This document shows, piece after piece, positions 44,955 to 56,674 of a stretch of DNA of 64,000 bases. The DNA comes from Psychrobacter glaciei (lineage in GTDB: Bacteria; Pseudomonadota; Gammaproteobacteria; Pseudomonadales; Moraxellaceae): the NCBI RefSeq assembly GCF_014652895.1, contig NZ_BMZR01000001.1, positions 62,001 through 126,000 on the forward strand, in the 5' to 3' direction. The translations under genes and the position numbers were made by a program. The number at the start of each line of letters is the position of its first letter. Within the stretch, counting starts at the first letter, position 1. The notes beneath the pieces were generated by a model, which had not been told where the DNA came from, did no database searches, and saw only the letters and a list, made by a program, of their open reading frames with translations.

Positions 44955-47153
44955 ATGAGCCAGTCTTCTAACGCCAACCGTGTTCAAAAAGGCATTCTTG
45001 CCATCGACCAGCAGATGTATGACTTTATTGAAAACGAAGTGCTGCCGAAAGTCGGTGTTGATTCAGAAAGTTATTGGTCAGGTTTTGAAAAAGTCATCAA
45101 AGAATTTACTCCGCGTAATAAAGTGCTGCTAGAAACTCGTGACAAGATTCAAGCGCAGATCGATCAGTGGCACCTGCAACACTCTGCCAAAGACGGCGAA
45201 ATTGATTACCCTACTTATAAAGCATTCTTAAAAGAGATTGGCTATCTGTTACCAGAAGGCGATGATTTTAAAGTTAGCACGCAAAACGTTGATGATGAGA
45301 TTGCTCATATCGCAGGGCCACAGCTGGTCGTGCCAGTCCGAAATGCTCGCTACGCACTCAATGCGACGAACGCTCGTTGGGGCAGCTTATACGATGCTTT
45401 GTATGGTACTGATGTCATTAGTGATGATAATGGACAAGAAGCGAAAGGCGGCTATAATCCGACTCGCGGTGCGGCAGTTGTCGCCTATGCCAAAGCATTT
45501 TTAGACGAGCATTTTGCCTTAGCGTCAGGCTCGTATAACGATGTGACTGGCTTTAAAGTGGTCGATGGCAAACTTGAAATCGTCCAAGGCGATAGCAGCA
45601 CTGAGCTAAAAGATACCGCCAAATTTGTTGGTTTCGTTGGTGAGGCTGAATCTCCTACTGGTATTTTATTAAAAAATAACGGCTTACATGCTGAGATTCA
45701 AATCGATGCTAATCATCCGGTCGGTAAAGATGACCCAGCAAACATCAAAGATGTGTTATTAGAATCAGCGATTACGGCGATTCAGGATTGTGAAGATTCA
45801 ATCGCTGCTGTCGATGCAGAAGAAAAAGTAGAAGTATATCGCAACTGGCTGGGTCTAATGAATGGCGACTTGCAAGAAACCTTTGAAAAAGGAGGCAAGA
45901 CCAGCACTCGTAAGCAAAACCCAGACCGCGAATATAACACCCCAGATGGTGGAAAGCTGATCTTACCTGGCCGTTCACTATTACTTATTCGCAATGTCGG
46001 TCACTTGATGCAAAACCCCGCAATCTTAGTAGATTTGGGTAATGGTCAAGAACAAATCTTTGAAGGTCTAATGGATGGCTTGATTACGCCACTATTGACG
46101 CTCAATGATTTGAAAGGTCAGAACGAGCTATCAAACTCACGTAAAGGCTCGATGTATATTGTGAAGCCAAAAATGCACGGCCCTGAAGAAGTCAAAATGG
46201 CCAATGACTTGTTTAACGCTTCAGAAGATTTATTAGGGCTTGAGCGCAACAGCCTTAAAATCGGCATCATGGATGAAGAGCGTCGCATGACGGTCAATCT
46301 AAAAGAAGCCATTCGCCAAGCAAAAGAGCGCGTTATCTTTATCAACACCGGCTTCTTAGATCGCACGGGCGATGAGATGCATACCAGTATGAACGCAGGC
46401 CCATTTGTCCCTAAGGGTGACATGAAATCACAAGCATGGCAGCCAGCCTACGAGCAGTGGAACGTTGATATCGGTCTGGAGACTGGCCTACAGGGTGTCG
46501 CTCAGATTGGTAAAGGCATGTGGGCGAAGCCTGATGAGATGAAAGAGATGATGGATACTAAAGCTGCACATCCTAAATCTGGTGCCAGTACCGCATGGGT
46601 TCCCTCACCAACAGGGGCAACTTTGCACAGTATGCACTATCATCAAGTGAACGTCGCCGAGGTTCAAGACAGTCTAAAATCACGCGAGCGTGCCAGTTTA
46701 GATGACATCTTGACCATTCCATTAGCGAAAAATACCAATTGGACAGAAGAAGAGAAGCAGCAAGAGCTTGAAAACAACGCTCAGGGTATCCTAGGTTATG
46801 TCGTACGTTGGGTAAACCAAGGCGTTGGTTGTTCTAAAGTCCCTGACATCAATGATGTGGGTCTTATGGAAGATCGTGCGACCCTACGTATCTCAAGTCA
46901 GCACATCGCCAACTGGTTGCATCATGATGTGGTCAGCGAGCAGCAAGTGATGGATACCATGAAACGTATGGCAAAAGTCGTCGATGGGCAAAATGCAGGC
47001 GATCCTGATTATCAGCCAATGGCAGATAACTTTGAGCAATCTTATGCGTTTAAAGCGGCGTGTGACTTAGTCTTTAAAGGTCGCGAGCAGCCTAGTGGCT
47101 ATACTGAGCCATTATTGCATCAAGCACGCCTTGATCTAAAAGCCAACTGCTAA
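44955..47153 (+). CDS. glcB: Malate synthase G
   Basis: This 732-residue enzyme condenses glyoxylate with acetyl-CoA to malate in the glyoxylate shunt. It has the family-G length (about 720) and motifs: [13 protein letters not shown], the [21 protein letters not shown] active-site region, the catalytic Arg segment [22 protein letters not shown] and the CoA-side [17 protein letters not shown] precedes the start. It stands alone and ends in a clear terminator; no isocitrate lyase gene is nearby. Confidence 0.95.
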   Translation: MSQSSNANRVQKGILAIDQQMYDFIENEVLPKVGVDSESYWSGFEKVIKEFTPRNKVLLETRDKIQAQIDQWHLQHSAKDGEIDYPTYKAFLKEIGYLLPEGDDFKVSTQNVDDEIAHIAGPQLVVPVRNARYALNATNARWGSLYDALYGTDVISDDNGQEAKGGYNPTRGAAVVAYAKAFLDEHFALASGSYNDVTGFKVVDGKLEIVQGDSSTELKDTAKFVGFVGEAESPTGILLKNNGLHAEIQIDANHPVGKDDPANIKDVLLESAITAIQDCEDSIAAVDAEEKVEVYRNWLGLMNGDLQETFEKGGKTSTRKQNPDREYNTPDGGKLILPGRSLLLIRNVGHLMQNPAILVDLGNGQEQIFEGLMDGLITPLLTLNDLKGQNELSNSRKGSMYIVKPKMHGPEEVKMANDLFNASEDLLGLERNSLKIGIMDEERRMTVNLKEAIRQAKERVIFINTGFLDRTGDEMHTSMNAGPFVPKGDMKSQAWQPAYEQWNVDIGLETGLQGVAQIGKGMWAKPDEMKEMMDTKAAHPKSGASTAWVPSPTGATLHSMHYHQVNVAEVQDSLKSRERASLDDILTIPLAKNTNWTEEEKQQELENNAQGILGYVVRWVNQGVGCSKVPDINDVGLMEDRATLRISSQHIANWLHHDVVSEQQVMDTMKRMAKVVDGQNAGDPDYQPMADNFEQSYAFKAACDLVFKGREQPSGYTEPLLHQARLDLKANC

Positions 47154-47207
47154 ATTGATGTGATGATTGGTATTAAATCTATTCAGTAAGACTGATAGTT
47201 CATTATT

Positions 47208-47246
47208 AGCGCTACTTATTTATTAATAAGTAGCGCTTTATTTTTG
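47208..47246 (+). terminator. Terminator of glcB
   Basis: AGCGCTACTTAT and ATAAGTAGCGCT are a perfect 12-bp stem followed by TTATTTTT. Confidence 0.9.
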
Positions 47247-47732
47247 CCTCTTACTTTATTTCCGCCACTAAAAAGCCACTTATTAATACTATTTGTATCA
47301 TTTTATTATTACTCTTTATGAGCGGTCTCTGTATTTACTTAAGCAAATAGCAGTAGTATTTCTGTATACCCTTTAACTAAGGTTAAGTCTCATATTAGCT
47401 GTGCATTCCAACAATTATCGCCACTAAAACATAAAAATATGTTGCAAATTATGTCAAAGTTGTTATGCTTGTAGCTGAAGTATGAGTTTGGTAACGGATG
47501 TTACACAATAGGGCGTTAAAGACTCAGGTTTACATAATGGTTACGTAGTTACTACTATTTATGTAAGTCAGTTTTTTTTCATCTTACGGTGATAAAACTT
47601 CGCCACACTTGTTTCTGACTAATCTCGGTAGCCAGTTACACATTATATTTTTGAGGATTTGTGACGATACCATTGTGAGTACCAGCTAATCATAGCTCGC
47701 TCATTACTAAAATTGTAAAGTGGAGATACCCC
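47247..47732 (+). promoter_or_regulatory. Long leader region of the first porin
   Basis: About 490 bases of non-coding DNA precede porin 1. I see no reading frame. Short inverted words (GTTACGTAGTTAC near 47541) and a TTGTAAAGTGGAGAT ribosome-site block, shared with porin 3, lie just before the start. A long leader fits an sRNA- or regulator-controlled porin. Confidence 0.4.
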
Positions 47733-48842
47733 ATGAAAAAACTACTTTTAGCGACAGCAATCGCCGCCCTATCTGTATCTGCAGCACAGGCAGCACCTAC
47801 CGTTTATGGTAAAGTATTCGTTACTACTGATTACGTTAATGCTGAAATTGATGGTCAGAATATGGATAATAATAACAGAATTAATGAAGACAACGGTTCA
47901 TTACAAGTTAATTCTAATATTTCACGTTTAGGCTTCAGAGGCTCTGAAGCGATAACGGCCAACACTGACGTAATTTACCAATTAGAGTACGGCATTAAAG
48001 TTGATGATAGTGGTAGCGATAACATTGGCTTCAAAAGTCGTGATACTTATTTAGGTTTAAAAAATAAAGACTTCGGTGAATTCCGCTTTGGTCGTAACTA
48101 CACAGTCATTGACTATATCAATAACGTATCAGTTAATGAAGGTTATTGGGATAATCTTGGCTCTAGTACTCTGAACAACAACGACAGCTTTGCTAATATT
48201 TTGACCCCGACCGTTGGTAACCGTATCAATAATTCAATCGTTTGGAAAGCGCCTAAATACAATGACCTACCATTAGCTCTTGCGCTGATGTATGGTGCTG
48301 ATGAAGACTTTATATCTGAGAGTGATCGTGACGCAGGCTATGGTGCCTCATTGATGTTTGATCCAGGTACAGGCATTACCGCTGGTATTGCTTATGAGCA
48401 AGACATGAGTGTTAGTGGTGATATTATCCGTGGCAGTGCTAGCGTCGATTTAGGTAAATATATCGCAGCTCCTGTAAAGTTAGGCGTTCTATATCAAGAA
48501 GCTGACTATGCCGGTACTACTACTGCAACAGAGGACGGTTTAGTGGTGAGTGCTGAAATGGGTCTTTCGAATTTTGCCCGTCCAGCCTCTGTTTATATTC
48601 AGTATGACAAAACCGACAATATCAGTGGTCTTGAGAATAATGACTCAAATCAAGTCGTTGTAGGTGGCAAATATGCGTTTAAAAATAATATGATCGCTCA
48701 TGCCTATGCTGGTCTAAATTCAGCGGAATTAAACAATGGTCGTTTTGGTTCGAGAGACGAAGACGGCAATGTTAATGAAATCGACTTACGTGGTGATATT
48801 GATGTACTCGCTATCGGTGGCGGTCTAGAATACTTATTCTAA
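47733..48842 (+). CDS. Outer-membrane porin 1
   Basis: This 369-residue Gram-negative porin has a clean signal peptide (MKKLLLATAIAALSVSAAQA), then the porin start APTVYGKVFVTTDYV. Landmarks are SNISRLGFRGSEAITANTDVIYQLEYGI, the constriction-loop region FGEFRFGRNYTVIDYINNVSVNEGYWDN and the terminal strand GGGLEYLF with C-terminal Phe. It is closely related to porin 2, less to porin 3. It uses ATG, after GTGGAG. Confidence 0.92.
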   Translation: MKKLLLATAIAALSVSAAQAAPTVYGKVFVTTDYVNAEIDGQNMDNNNRINEDNGSLQVNSNISRLGFRGSEAITANTDVIYQLEYGIKVDDSGSDNIGFKSRDTYLGLKNKDFGEFRFGRNYTVIDYINNVSVNEGYWDNLGSSTLNNNDSFANILTPTVGNRINNSIVWKAPKYNDLPLALALMYGADEDFISESDRDAGYGASLMFDPGTGITAGIAYEQDMSVSGDIIRGSASVDLGKYIAAPVKLGVLYQEADYAGTTTATEDGLVVSAEMGLSNFARPASVYIQYDKTDNISGLENNDSNQVVVGGKYAFKNNMIAHAYAGLNSAELNNGRFGSRDEDGNVNEIDLRGDIDVLAIGGGLEYLF

Positions 48843-48865
48843 TCTAACCATTAGAAACGTATTAT

Positions 48866-48897
48866 AAAAAACTCATCCTTCGGGGTGAGTTTTTTTG
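48866..48897 (+). terminator. Terminator of porin 1
   Basis: AAAAAACTCATCC and GGGTGAGTTTTTTT pair around a TTCG tetraloop. The same hairpin ends porins 2 and 3. Confidence 0.92.
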
Positions 48898-49060
48898 TTT
48901 TGTAATCAATACTGTGTCTTGAACAACAGCGTGTCTTAAATAACAGAATCCGTAAAATTAATAATAACATTTGTGTAAATTTTGGTTTTTTCACCTTACT
49001 GTAATATTTGGTTGGTAAAGTTGTGTCTAAGTAATGCTTCTAGCTCATATATATAAATGT
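48890..49060 (+). repeat. Porin-tail direct repeat, copy 1
   Basis: This post-terminator segment of about 170 bases recurs after porin 2 (51325-51495) with a single visible difference (AAATTTTGG versus AAACTTTGG). It ends exactly where the IS982-type element begins. Confidence 0.85.
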
Positions 49061-50040
49061 ACCCCACTCTCAACTTGAAATAAGCAAATCAAACTGAAGA
49101 GGCGGGTTACCAAGTTTTTTGTTGAGTACAAAGCACAGATTGTGTGAAAGAATCTTACGAATCAATCGATGAGACAAATGTCATAAATCTCTTGCTCGTA
49201 CCTTTTGTATATTAAATCGTTCTGATAACTGACCAATGACTGTTTCAACGATACGGCGGGCTTTCATTAGCCGCCTTACCACAGGTTTGGGTCTATCCTC
49301 TTTCATGTTGGCTCTGAGTGGCGTTTGTAAATCCACGCCTTGAGCGTCGTAGTACGATGTCAGACTAGGGCTGATATACCCTTTATCAGCGCCAAGTAGC
49401 CCATGAATATGAGTGGTGATTTCTGGGGCAACCGCTCTTTCATCAACATTGGCAGGAGCAAAGGTAAAGCCTTTAATCATGCCCGATAAGTTAACAAGCA
49501 AATGTCCTTCAAAGCCATAGTACCTCTCTTGCTTAGCCGCACAGTAGCTAAAAGCCGCTAAGTCTTGATAGTTTTTATGCCGATAAGCGCGTCCATAATG
49601 ACAGACGGGTATCGGAAAGCCATCCATAAAATGAATGTTGTCACGGCCCTCAAGTTCACTGACTTTATCTTGTATCTGCTGTTTGACTTGCCACAGATTG
49701 GCGCAGTGCTTTGCGAAGTTAGGGTATGAGCCGATGGCTGGAAACCAGTCTTGCCAATGCTGGGTAAAGTATTGCCAAATTTGTTTGTCTTGATCAAGGT
49801 GTAAAAATTCACCGACCATCTCCATGCAAATAACCTCAGGATCACTTAGCTTTGGCGCGTAACCTGCACTTCGCAAGGGTTTGGTGACGACTATTTTGTA
49901 ATATTGCTCTACCATTAAATAGATATTGATGATAAATTCGTCTATGGGCATCTCACAACTCCATTGTATTCTTGGTCGAAAACAATAGATTAGTGAGGTG
50001 CTCTTCTTTTTTCAATCACTTTCGAAGTTGAGAGTGGGGT
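49061..50040 (-). mobile_element. IS982-family insertion sequence (980 bp, decayed)
   Basis: Terminal inverted repeats ACCCCACTCTCAACTT lie at both ends and enclose one transposase gene on the minus strand. No target duplication is seen: the left flank ends AAATGT and the right flank begins ATTGAC. The left junction coincides with the end of the duplicated porin tail, which suggests rearrangement at the element after insertion. Confidence 0.85.
49070..49951 (-). pseudogene. IS982-family transposase with premature stop
   Basis: The open part (49181-49951) gives 256 residues with IS982 landmarks: YKIVVTKPLRSAGYAPKLSDPEVICMEMVGEFL, HWQDWFPAIGSYPNF, FMDGFPIPVC (first Asp), LLGADKGYI (second Asp) and RRIVETVIGQLSERFNIQ (Glu). 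The frame then hits TGA after VRARDL, where the family usually has Trp, and continues open for 36 more codons with a family-like tail ending PLQFDLLIS before the true stop inside the left inverted repeat. A TGG-to-TGA change explains this. Activity of the shortened protein is doubtful. GGAG lies 7 bases before the start. Confidence 0.82.
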
Positions 50041-50142
50041 ATTGACAGTTAGCCTTATTAACGTAATAATAATCTAGATGTTAATGGTTATCAATAACTC
50101 TTAATTATTTTCAATTCACGCTAACGAAAGTGGAGATGTCTT

Positions 50143-51279
50143 TTGAAAAAACTATTTTTAGCCTCATCAGTCGCAATGCTATTAGTATCTACAGCTCAAG
50201 CGGCACCGACTGTTTATGGCAAAGCATTTGTTACCGCCAACTATGTCAATGCTTCATTCGAACGAGAAACTATGGACGATAGTAGTATAAGCATTAATGA
50301 AGACAACAGTTCAGTAGAAATCGCATCAAAATCTTCACGTATTGGTTTCAAAGGTTCTGAAGCCATGACTGCCAATACTGATGTGATCTACCAATTAGAG
50401 TATGGAATCAAGGTTGATGATAGTGGCAGCAGTAACATCGGTTTTAAAAGCCGTGATACTTATCTGGGTCTAAAGAATAAAGACCTTGGCGAATTCCGCT
50501 TTGGTCGTAACTACTCAGTCGTTGATTATATCGATAATGTCACGGTCAATGAAGGTTACTGGGACAATGTGGGTGCTAGTAGTTTAAGCAAAAATACACT
50601 AGCCAATGCTTTAACCTTAGCTGATGGTTACCGAGTTAATAACTCTATCGTCTGGAAAGCGCCTAAATACAATGAGTTACCATTAGAGCTTGCGTTGCAG
50701 TATGGTGCTGATGAAGACTTTATATCTGACGATAATAGTCGTGACAGCGGCTATGGTGCCTCATTACTATTTAATCCAGGCAATGGCTTTACGGCTGGTG
50801 TTGCTTATCAGAGTGATCTGGCTACTAAAAATCCCAGTAGTACTAATACGGGCGGCGATATGATCCGTGGGACGGCTACTGTCGATCTAAGTAATTATGT
50901 TGCTTATCCAGTAAAAGTGGGCGCTCTATACCAACAAGCTGATTTTGATGATACTAATGAAACTGAAAAAGGATTGATATTAAGTGCTGAGATGGGTCTA
51001 AGTAACCTCGCTCGTCCAGCCTCAATATATGCACAGTACAATAAAACGGATAACTTAAGAGGCATTAATGAAAATAATTCAGATCAAATCGTCGTAGGCG
51101 GTAAATATAGCTTTAGAAAGAATATAATTGCACATGCTTATGTCGGTAATAACACTGCAGACTTAAAAAATGATCTTTTGATTGCTGGTCAAGATGACGG
51201 TGATAAAGATATTCTTGTCAGAGCGCGTGGTGATGCTAGCGTCTTCGTGGTCGGTGCTGGTCTAGAGTATATATTCTAA
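50143..51279 (+). CDS. Outer-membrane porin 2 (TTG start)
   Basis: This 378-residue porin is closely related to porin 1 through the mature domain (SSRIGFKGSEAMTANTDVIYQLEYGI, LGEFRFGRNYSVVDYIDNVTVNEGYWDN, terminal GAGLEYIF). The start is TTG, in the position of the porin 1 ATG, 8 bases after GGAG; this is the only start that gives a complete signal (KKLFLASSVAMLLVSTAQA). The first ~95 bases including the ribosome site are identical to those of porin 3, although the rest of porin 3 is much more distant, indicating recent conversion. The IS element lies just upstream, so its promoter region was rebuilt. Confidence 0.92.
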   Translation: MKKLFLASSVAMLLVSTAQAAPTVYGKAFVTANYVNASFERETMDDSSISINEDNSSVEIASKSSRIGFKGSEAMTANTDVIYQLEYGIKVDDSGSSNIGFKSRDTYLGLKNKDLGEFRFGRNYSVVDYIDNVTVNEGYWDNVGASSLSKNTLANALTLADGYRVNNSIVWKAPKYNELPLELALQYGADEDFISDDNSRDSGYGASLLFNPGNGFTAGVAYQSDLATKNPSSTNTGGDMIRGTATVDLSNYVAYPVKVGALYQQADFDDTNETEKGLILSAEMGLSNLARPASIYAQYNKTDNLRGINENNSDQIVVGGKYSFRKNIIAHAYVGNNTADLKNDLLIAGQDDGDKDILVRARGDASVFVVGAGLEYIF

Positions 51280-51300
51280 TCTAACCATTAGAATCTAAAT

Positions 51301-51331
51301 AAAAAACTCATCCTTCGGGGTGGGTTTTTTT
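51301..51331 (+). terminator. Terminator of porin 2
   Basis: This is the same AACTCATCC-TTCG-GGGTGGGTT hairpin as after porin 1, followed by a T-run. Confidence 0.9.
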
Positions 51332-51495
51332 GTTTTGTAATCAATACTGTGTCTTGAACAACAGCGTGTCTTAAATAACAGAATCCGTAAAATTAATAAT
51401 AACATTTGTGTAAACTTTGGTTTTTTCACCTTACTGTAATATTTGGTTGGTAAAGTTGTGTCTAAGTAATGCTTCTAGCTCATATATATAAATGT
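51325..51495 (+). repeat. Porin-tail direct repeat, copy 2
   Basis: This is a near-identical copy of 48890-49060. It runs on directly into the unique leader of porin 3 without an insertion sequence. Confidence 0.85.
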
Positions 51496-51578
51496 TCTAT
51501 AGGGTAGTCACCCTGCCATTATATATATCGGCCAATCTTAGCCAATTTATCAAAAAAATTGTAAAGTGGAGATGTCTT

Positions 51579-52664
51579 TTGAAAAAACTATTTTTAGCCT
51601 CATCAGTCGCAATGCTATTAGTATCTACAGCTCAAGCGGCACCGACTGTTTATGGTAAAGCATTTTTAACCTTAGATTATGTTAGTACAGACTACGATGC
51701 AGCTAACAAGACAGATGAAGATACATTTAAACTTAACTCTAATCAATCACGTATTGGTTTTAAAGGTGAAGATGATCTTACTGATACCACTAAATTAGTC
51801 TATCAATTGGAATATGGTATTGATGTTGATGACGATAGCCAACAGTTTAGATCACGTAATACTTATGTAGGCTTAGCCCACAACACTTTAGGTACTGTAC
51901 TAGCGGGACGCCATGATACCCCATTGAAACTTGCACAAAACAAAGTTGACGTGTTTAATGATAGCTTATTTGATATTAAAAATGCGGGTGTTTCAGGTGA
52001 ATACCGTGCTAACAATATGGTGGCCTATCAATCACCTGTTATTGTCGGTATGCCAGTGAGTTTTATGGCAGCTACCGCATTATCAGAAACTGATGCCGAC
52101 GGTGATATTCTCGTTTCCGCAGCATCTGATACGAAGCCTGCAGTCTATCGTGATAGAAAAGTAAAAGATAACGGTTATTCTGCTTTATTAGCCTATGACA
52201 AAAATGGTGTTTATCTAGCCGGTGCTTATGACAAAGACATGGGTGCTAACAATGTAAATACTGGCGTGATTGATAATACGTGGCGTTTGGTTGCTGGTTT
52301 AGATATGGGCAAAATGAATATGGTTTCGGGCTTAACTTTAGGTGCTCTATACCAACAAAGCCAATACTACGATAATTATAGAATCGTTAACAACAACCGC
52401 GTTAACAAAGCCAGTGAAGATGAAAAATCTTGGCTAATTAGTGGTAAATATAAAGTTGGTGCAACACCTTGGGCAGTTAAAGCACAGTATGTTAATACCA
52501 CTGACGAAAAAGGCGTAAAAGATGCTGATGTAAATGAAATCGCAGTTGGTGGAGAATATGCATTCAATAAAGCGACCACGGGTCATATTTATGCAGGGCA
52601 AATCAGCCGTGACAATAACAAAGATGACTTGATTGTAGGTACGGGTATTGAATACAAATTCTAA
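51579..52664 (+). CDS. Outer-membrane porin 3 (TTG start)
   Basis: This 361-residue porin starts at the TTG at 51579. The frame is open farther upstream (51492), but that stretch is the leader DNA and would destroy the signal peptide. The signal peptide is identical in DNA to porin 2, while the mature protein diverges strongly after TVYGKAF. It keeps FKLNSNQSRIGFKGEDDLTDTTKLVYQLEYGIDV, TVLAGRHDTPLKLAQNKVDVFND (constriction loop) and a terminal GTGIEYKF strand. It is a different porin subtype than 1 and 2. Confidence 0.9.
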   Translation: MKKLFLASSVAMLLVSTAQAAPTVYGKAFLTLDYVSTDYDAANKTDEDTFKLNSNQSRIGFKGEDDLTDTTKLVYQLEYGIDVDDDSQQFRSRNTYVGLAHNTLGTVLAGRHDTPLKLAQNKVDVFNDSLFDIKNAGVSGEYRANNMVAYQSPVIVGMPVSFMAATALSETDADGDILVSAASDTKPAVYRDRKVKDNGYSALLAYDKNGVYLAGAYDKDMGANNVNTGVIDNTWRLVAGLDMGKMNMVSGLTLGALYQQSQYYDNYRIVNNNRVNKASEDEKSWLISGKYKVGATPWAVKAQYVNTTDEKGVKDADVNEIAVGGEYAFNKATTGHIYAGQISRDNNKDDLIVGTGIEYKF

Positions 52665-52688
52665 TCTAAACATTAGAAAACGTATTAT

Positions 52689-52719
52689 AAAAAACTCATC
52701 CTTCGGGGTGAGTTTTTTT
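52689..52719 (+). terminator. Terminator of porin 3
   Basis: AACTCATCC-TTCG-GGGTGAGTT with a seven-T run, like the other two porin terminators. Confidence 0.9.
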
Positions 52720-52801
52720 GTTGTGACCTTTTTAAAGCCGCAGTGGGTTATAATAGCTACGTATTTACGATGATTACGCACTTATGACAATTAAGCGTTA
52801 A

Positions 52802-54529
<1,728 letters not shown>

Positions 54530-54583
54530 TCGTTAAAATGTGAAGTGTTGTGAAATATAGTGTGAAAGCGTTATTTTCACCAA

Positions 54584-54616
54584 AAAAGACTGATCTACGG
54601 ATTGGTCTTTTTTTTT
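54584..54616 (+). terminator. Terminator of pyrG
   Basis: AAAAGACTGATC and GGATTGGTCTTTT pair and are followed by a T-run. kdsA therefore has its own promoter in the following 140 bases. Confidence 0.85.
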
Positions 54617-54660
54617 GCTTAATTTGACGGGTGATAATGGTTGTTTAGATATTTTCCTGA

Positions 54661-55635
<975 letters not shown>

Positions 55636-55662
55636 TAGTATAGATTATAAGAGAGTAAGATA

Positions 55663-55917
55663 ATGGCCATACAAGTTGCACAAGTCAGTATCGAAAATAT
55701 CGATGACGCTGAAGGTCTTGATAGCTTGATGACAGCACTTAAGAATATTACAGGAGTCACTGCGATTGAGCTTGACCCTGATAACGACGTTGCAACCGTG
55801 CGCTATGATGATACCGATACCAGTATTCACGCCTTAACTGCCGCGATTAGCATGGTCGATTATGTTACCCAACCGTTTCCTATCGATTCACCGCAAAATC
55901 CACACCATGATGATTAG
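55663..55917 (+). CDS. HMA-like small protein lacking the metal-binding CxxC
   Basis: This 84-residue protein has the beta-alpha-beta-beta-alpha-beta pattern of heavy-metal-associated domains: IQVAQVSIENIDD, LDSLMTALKNITGVTAIELDPDNDVATVRYDD and IHALTAAISMVDY. The metal loop position holds DDAEGL instead of CxxC, so it should not bind copper in the standard way. It lies 27 bases after kdsA and upstream of CopZ. It could be a degenerate CopZ paralogue or an unrelated ferredoxin-fold protein. Confidence 0.75.
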   Translation: MAIQVAQVSIENIDDAEGLDSLMTALKNITGVTAIELDPDNDVATVRYDDTDTSIHALTAAISMVDYVTQPFPIDSPQNPHHDD

Positions 55918-56094
55918 CGTTGAGCAAAACATTCTTTGATGATAGATCTTTTAATAAAGAGACAACCAAACAGTCTTGTTACTTAGGATGATAGCGCTTA
56001 TGCTTGTTTAGTGTAGCTTTGATAAACTTTAAAAGGTAAATGTTAAAGAACAGCTATCAAGGCTATCTTCACTAATAAAAATAAGGAGCCGAAC

Positions 56095-56319
56095 ATGGCA
56101 AACCAAACACGTATCATTAAAATCGACGGCATGACTTGTGGTGGTTGTGTGGCTAGTGTCCATAACGCCACCGCCGATATTGATGGGCTAGATGATATCA
56201 GTATCGAGCTTGCAGACAATCAAGCAACGGTCACCTTTGATGATAGTAAAACCAGTGCAGAAGTCATTGCATCAGCTATCGATGACGCTGGTTTTGATGC
56301 TACCGTTGCTAACGCTTAA
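56095..56319 (+). CDS. copZ: Copper chaperone CopZ-like HMA protein
   Basis: This 74-residue protein has the metal motif GMTCGGCVASVHNA at about residues 12-25 and a full HMA fold (DISIELADNQATVTFDDS...IASAIDDAGFDATV). It would carry Cu(I) to the CopA ATPase encoded downstream. AAGGAG precedes the ATG. It is followed by its own terminator. Confidence 0.9.
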   Translation: MANQTRIIKIDGMTCGGCVASVHNATADIDGLDDISIELADNQATVTFDDSKTSAEVIASAIDDAGFDATVANA

Positions 56320-56336
56320 TCTTATCCATTTGTATA

Positions 56337-56366
56337 AAAAACCGGCTATCATGGCTGGTTTTTTAA
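56337..56366 (+). terminator. Terminator of copZ
   Basis: AAAACCGGC and GCTGGTTTT pair, with a T-run after. copA thus probably has its own promoter in the 56367-56674 interval, which holds only ATTATTGCC-type short repeats near 56491-56510 and no gene. Confidence 0.85.
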
Positions 56367-56674
56367 TGGTTAAAAATTATTGATAGTAGCGTCAAAATAT
56401 AGAGCTATCCTTTTCAATACAGCTGAAGAAGTCAAAGAAATTGAAGAATTTGAATGACTACCAATCATGACCATTTATGATCATTATTTAGCATTATTGC
56501 CATTATTGCCATTACTGATGATAATAGCATGCTAATTATTCGATTCGATTACAGTAATATTCAATAGCAGAATGTTTTACTTGCTTGACTTAGATGTCCC
56601 TCTACTGGGTTGTTGTTTTAGCTCAGACGACTTTATAACGCCATAACGCATAAACGCCATACCGAGTTTTATTT

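Noticed and set aside
49558..49845. Second reading frame inside the IS element
   Set aside because: It overlaps the transposase in another frame, and IS982-type elements carry one transposase gene.
49021..50060. Target-site duplication around the IS element
   Set aside because: The flanks AAATGT and ATTGAC do not match, so none is claimed.
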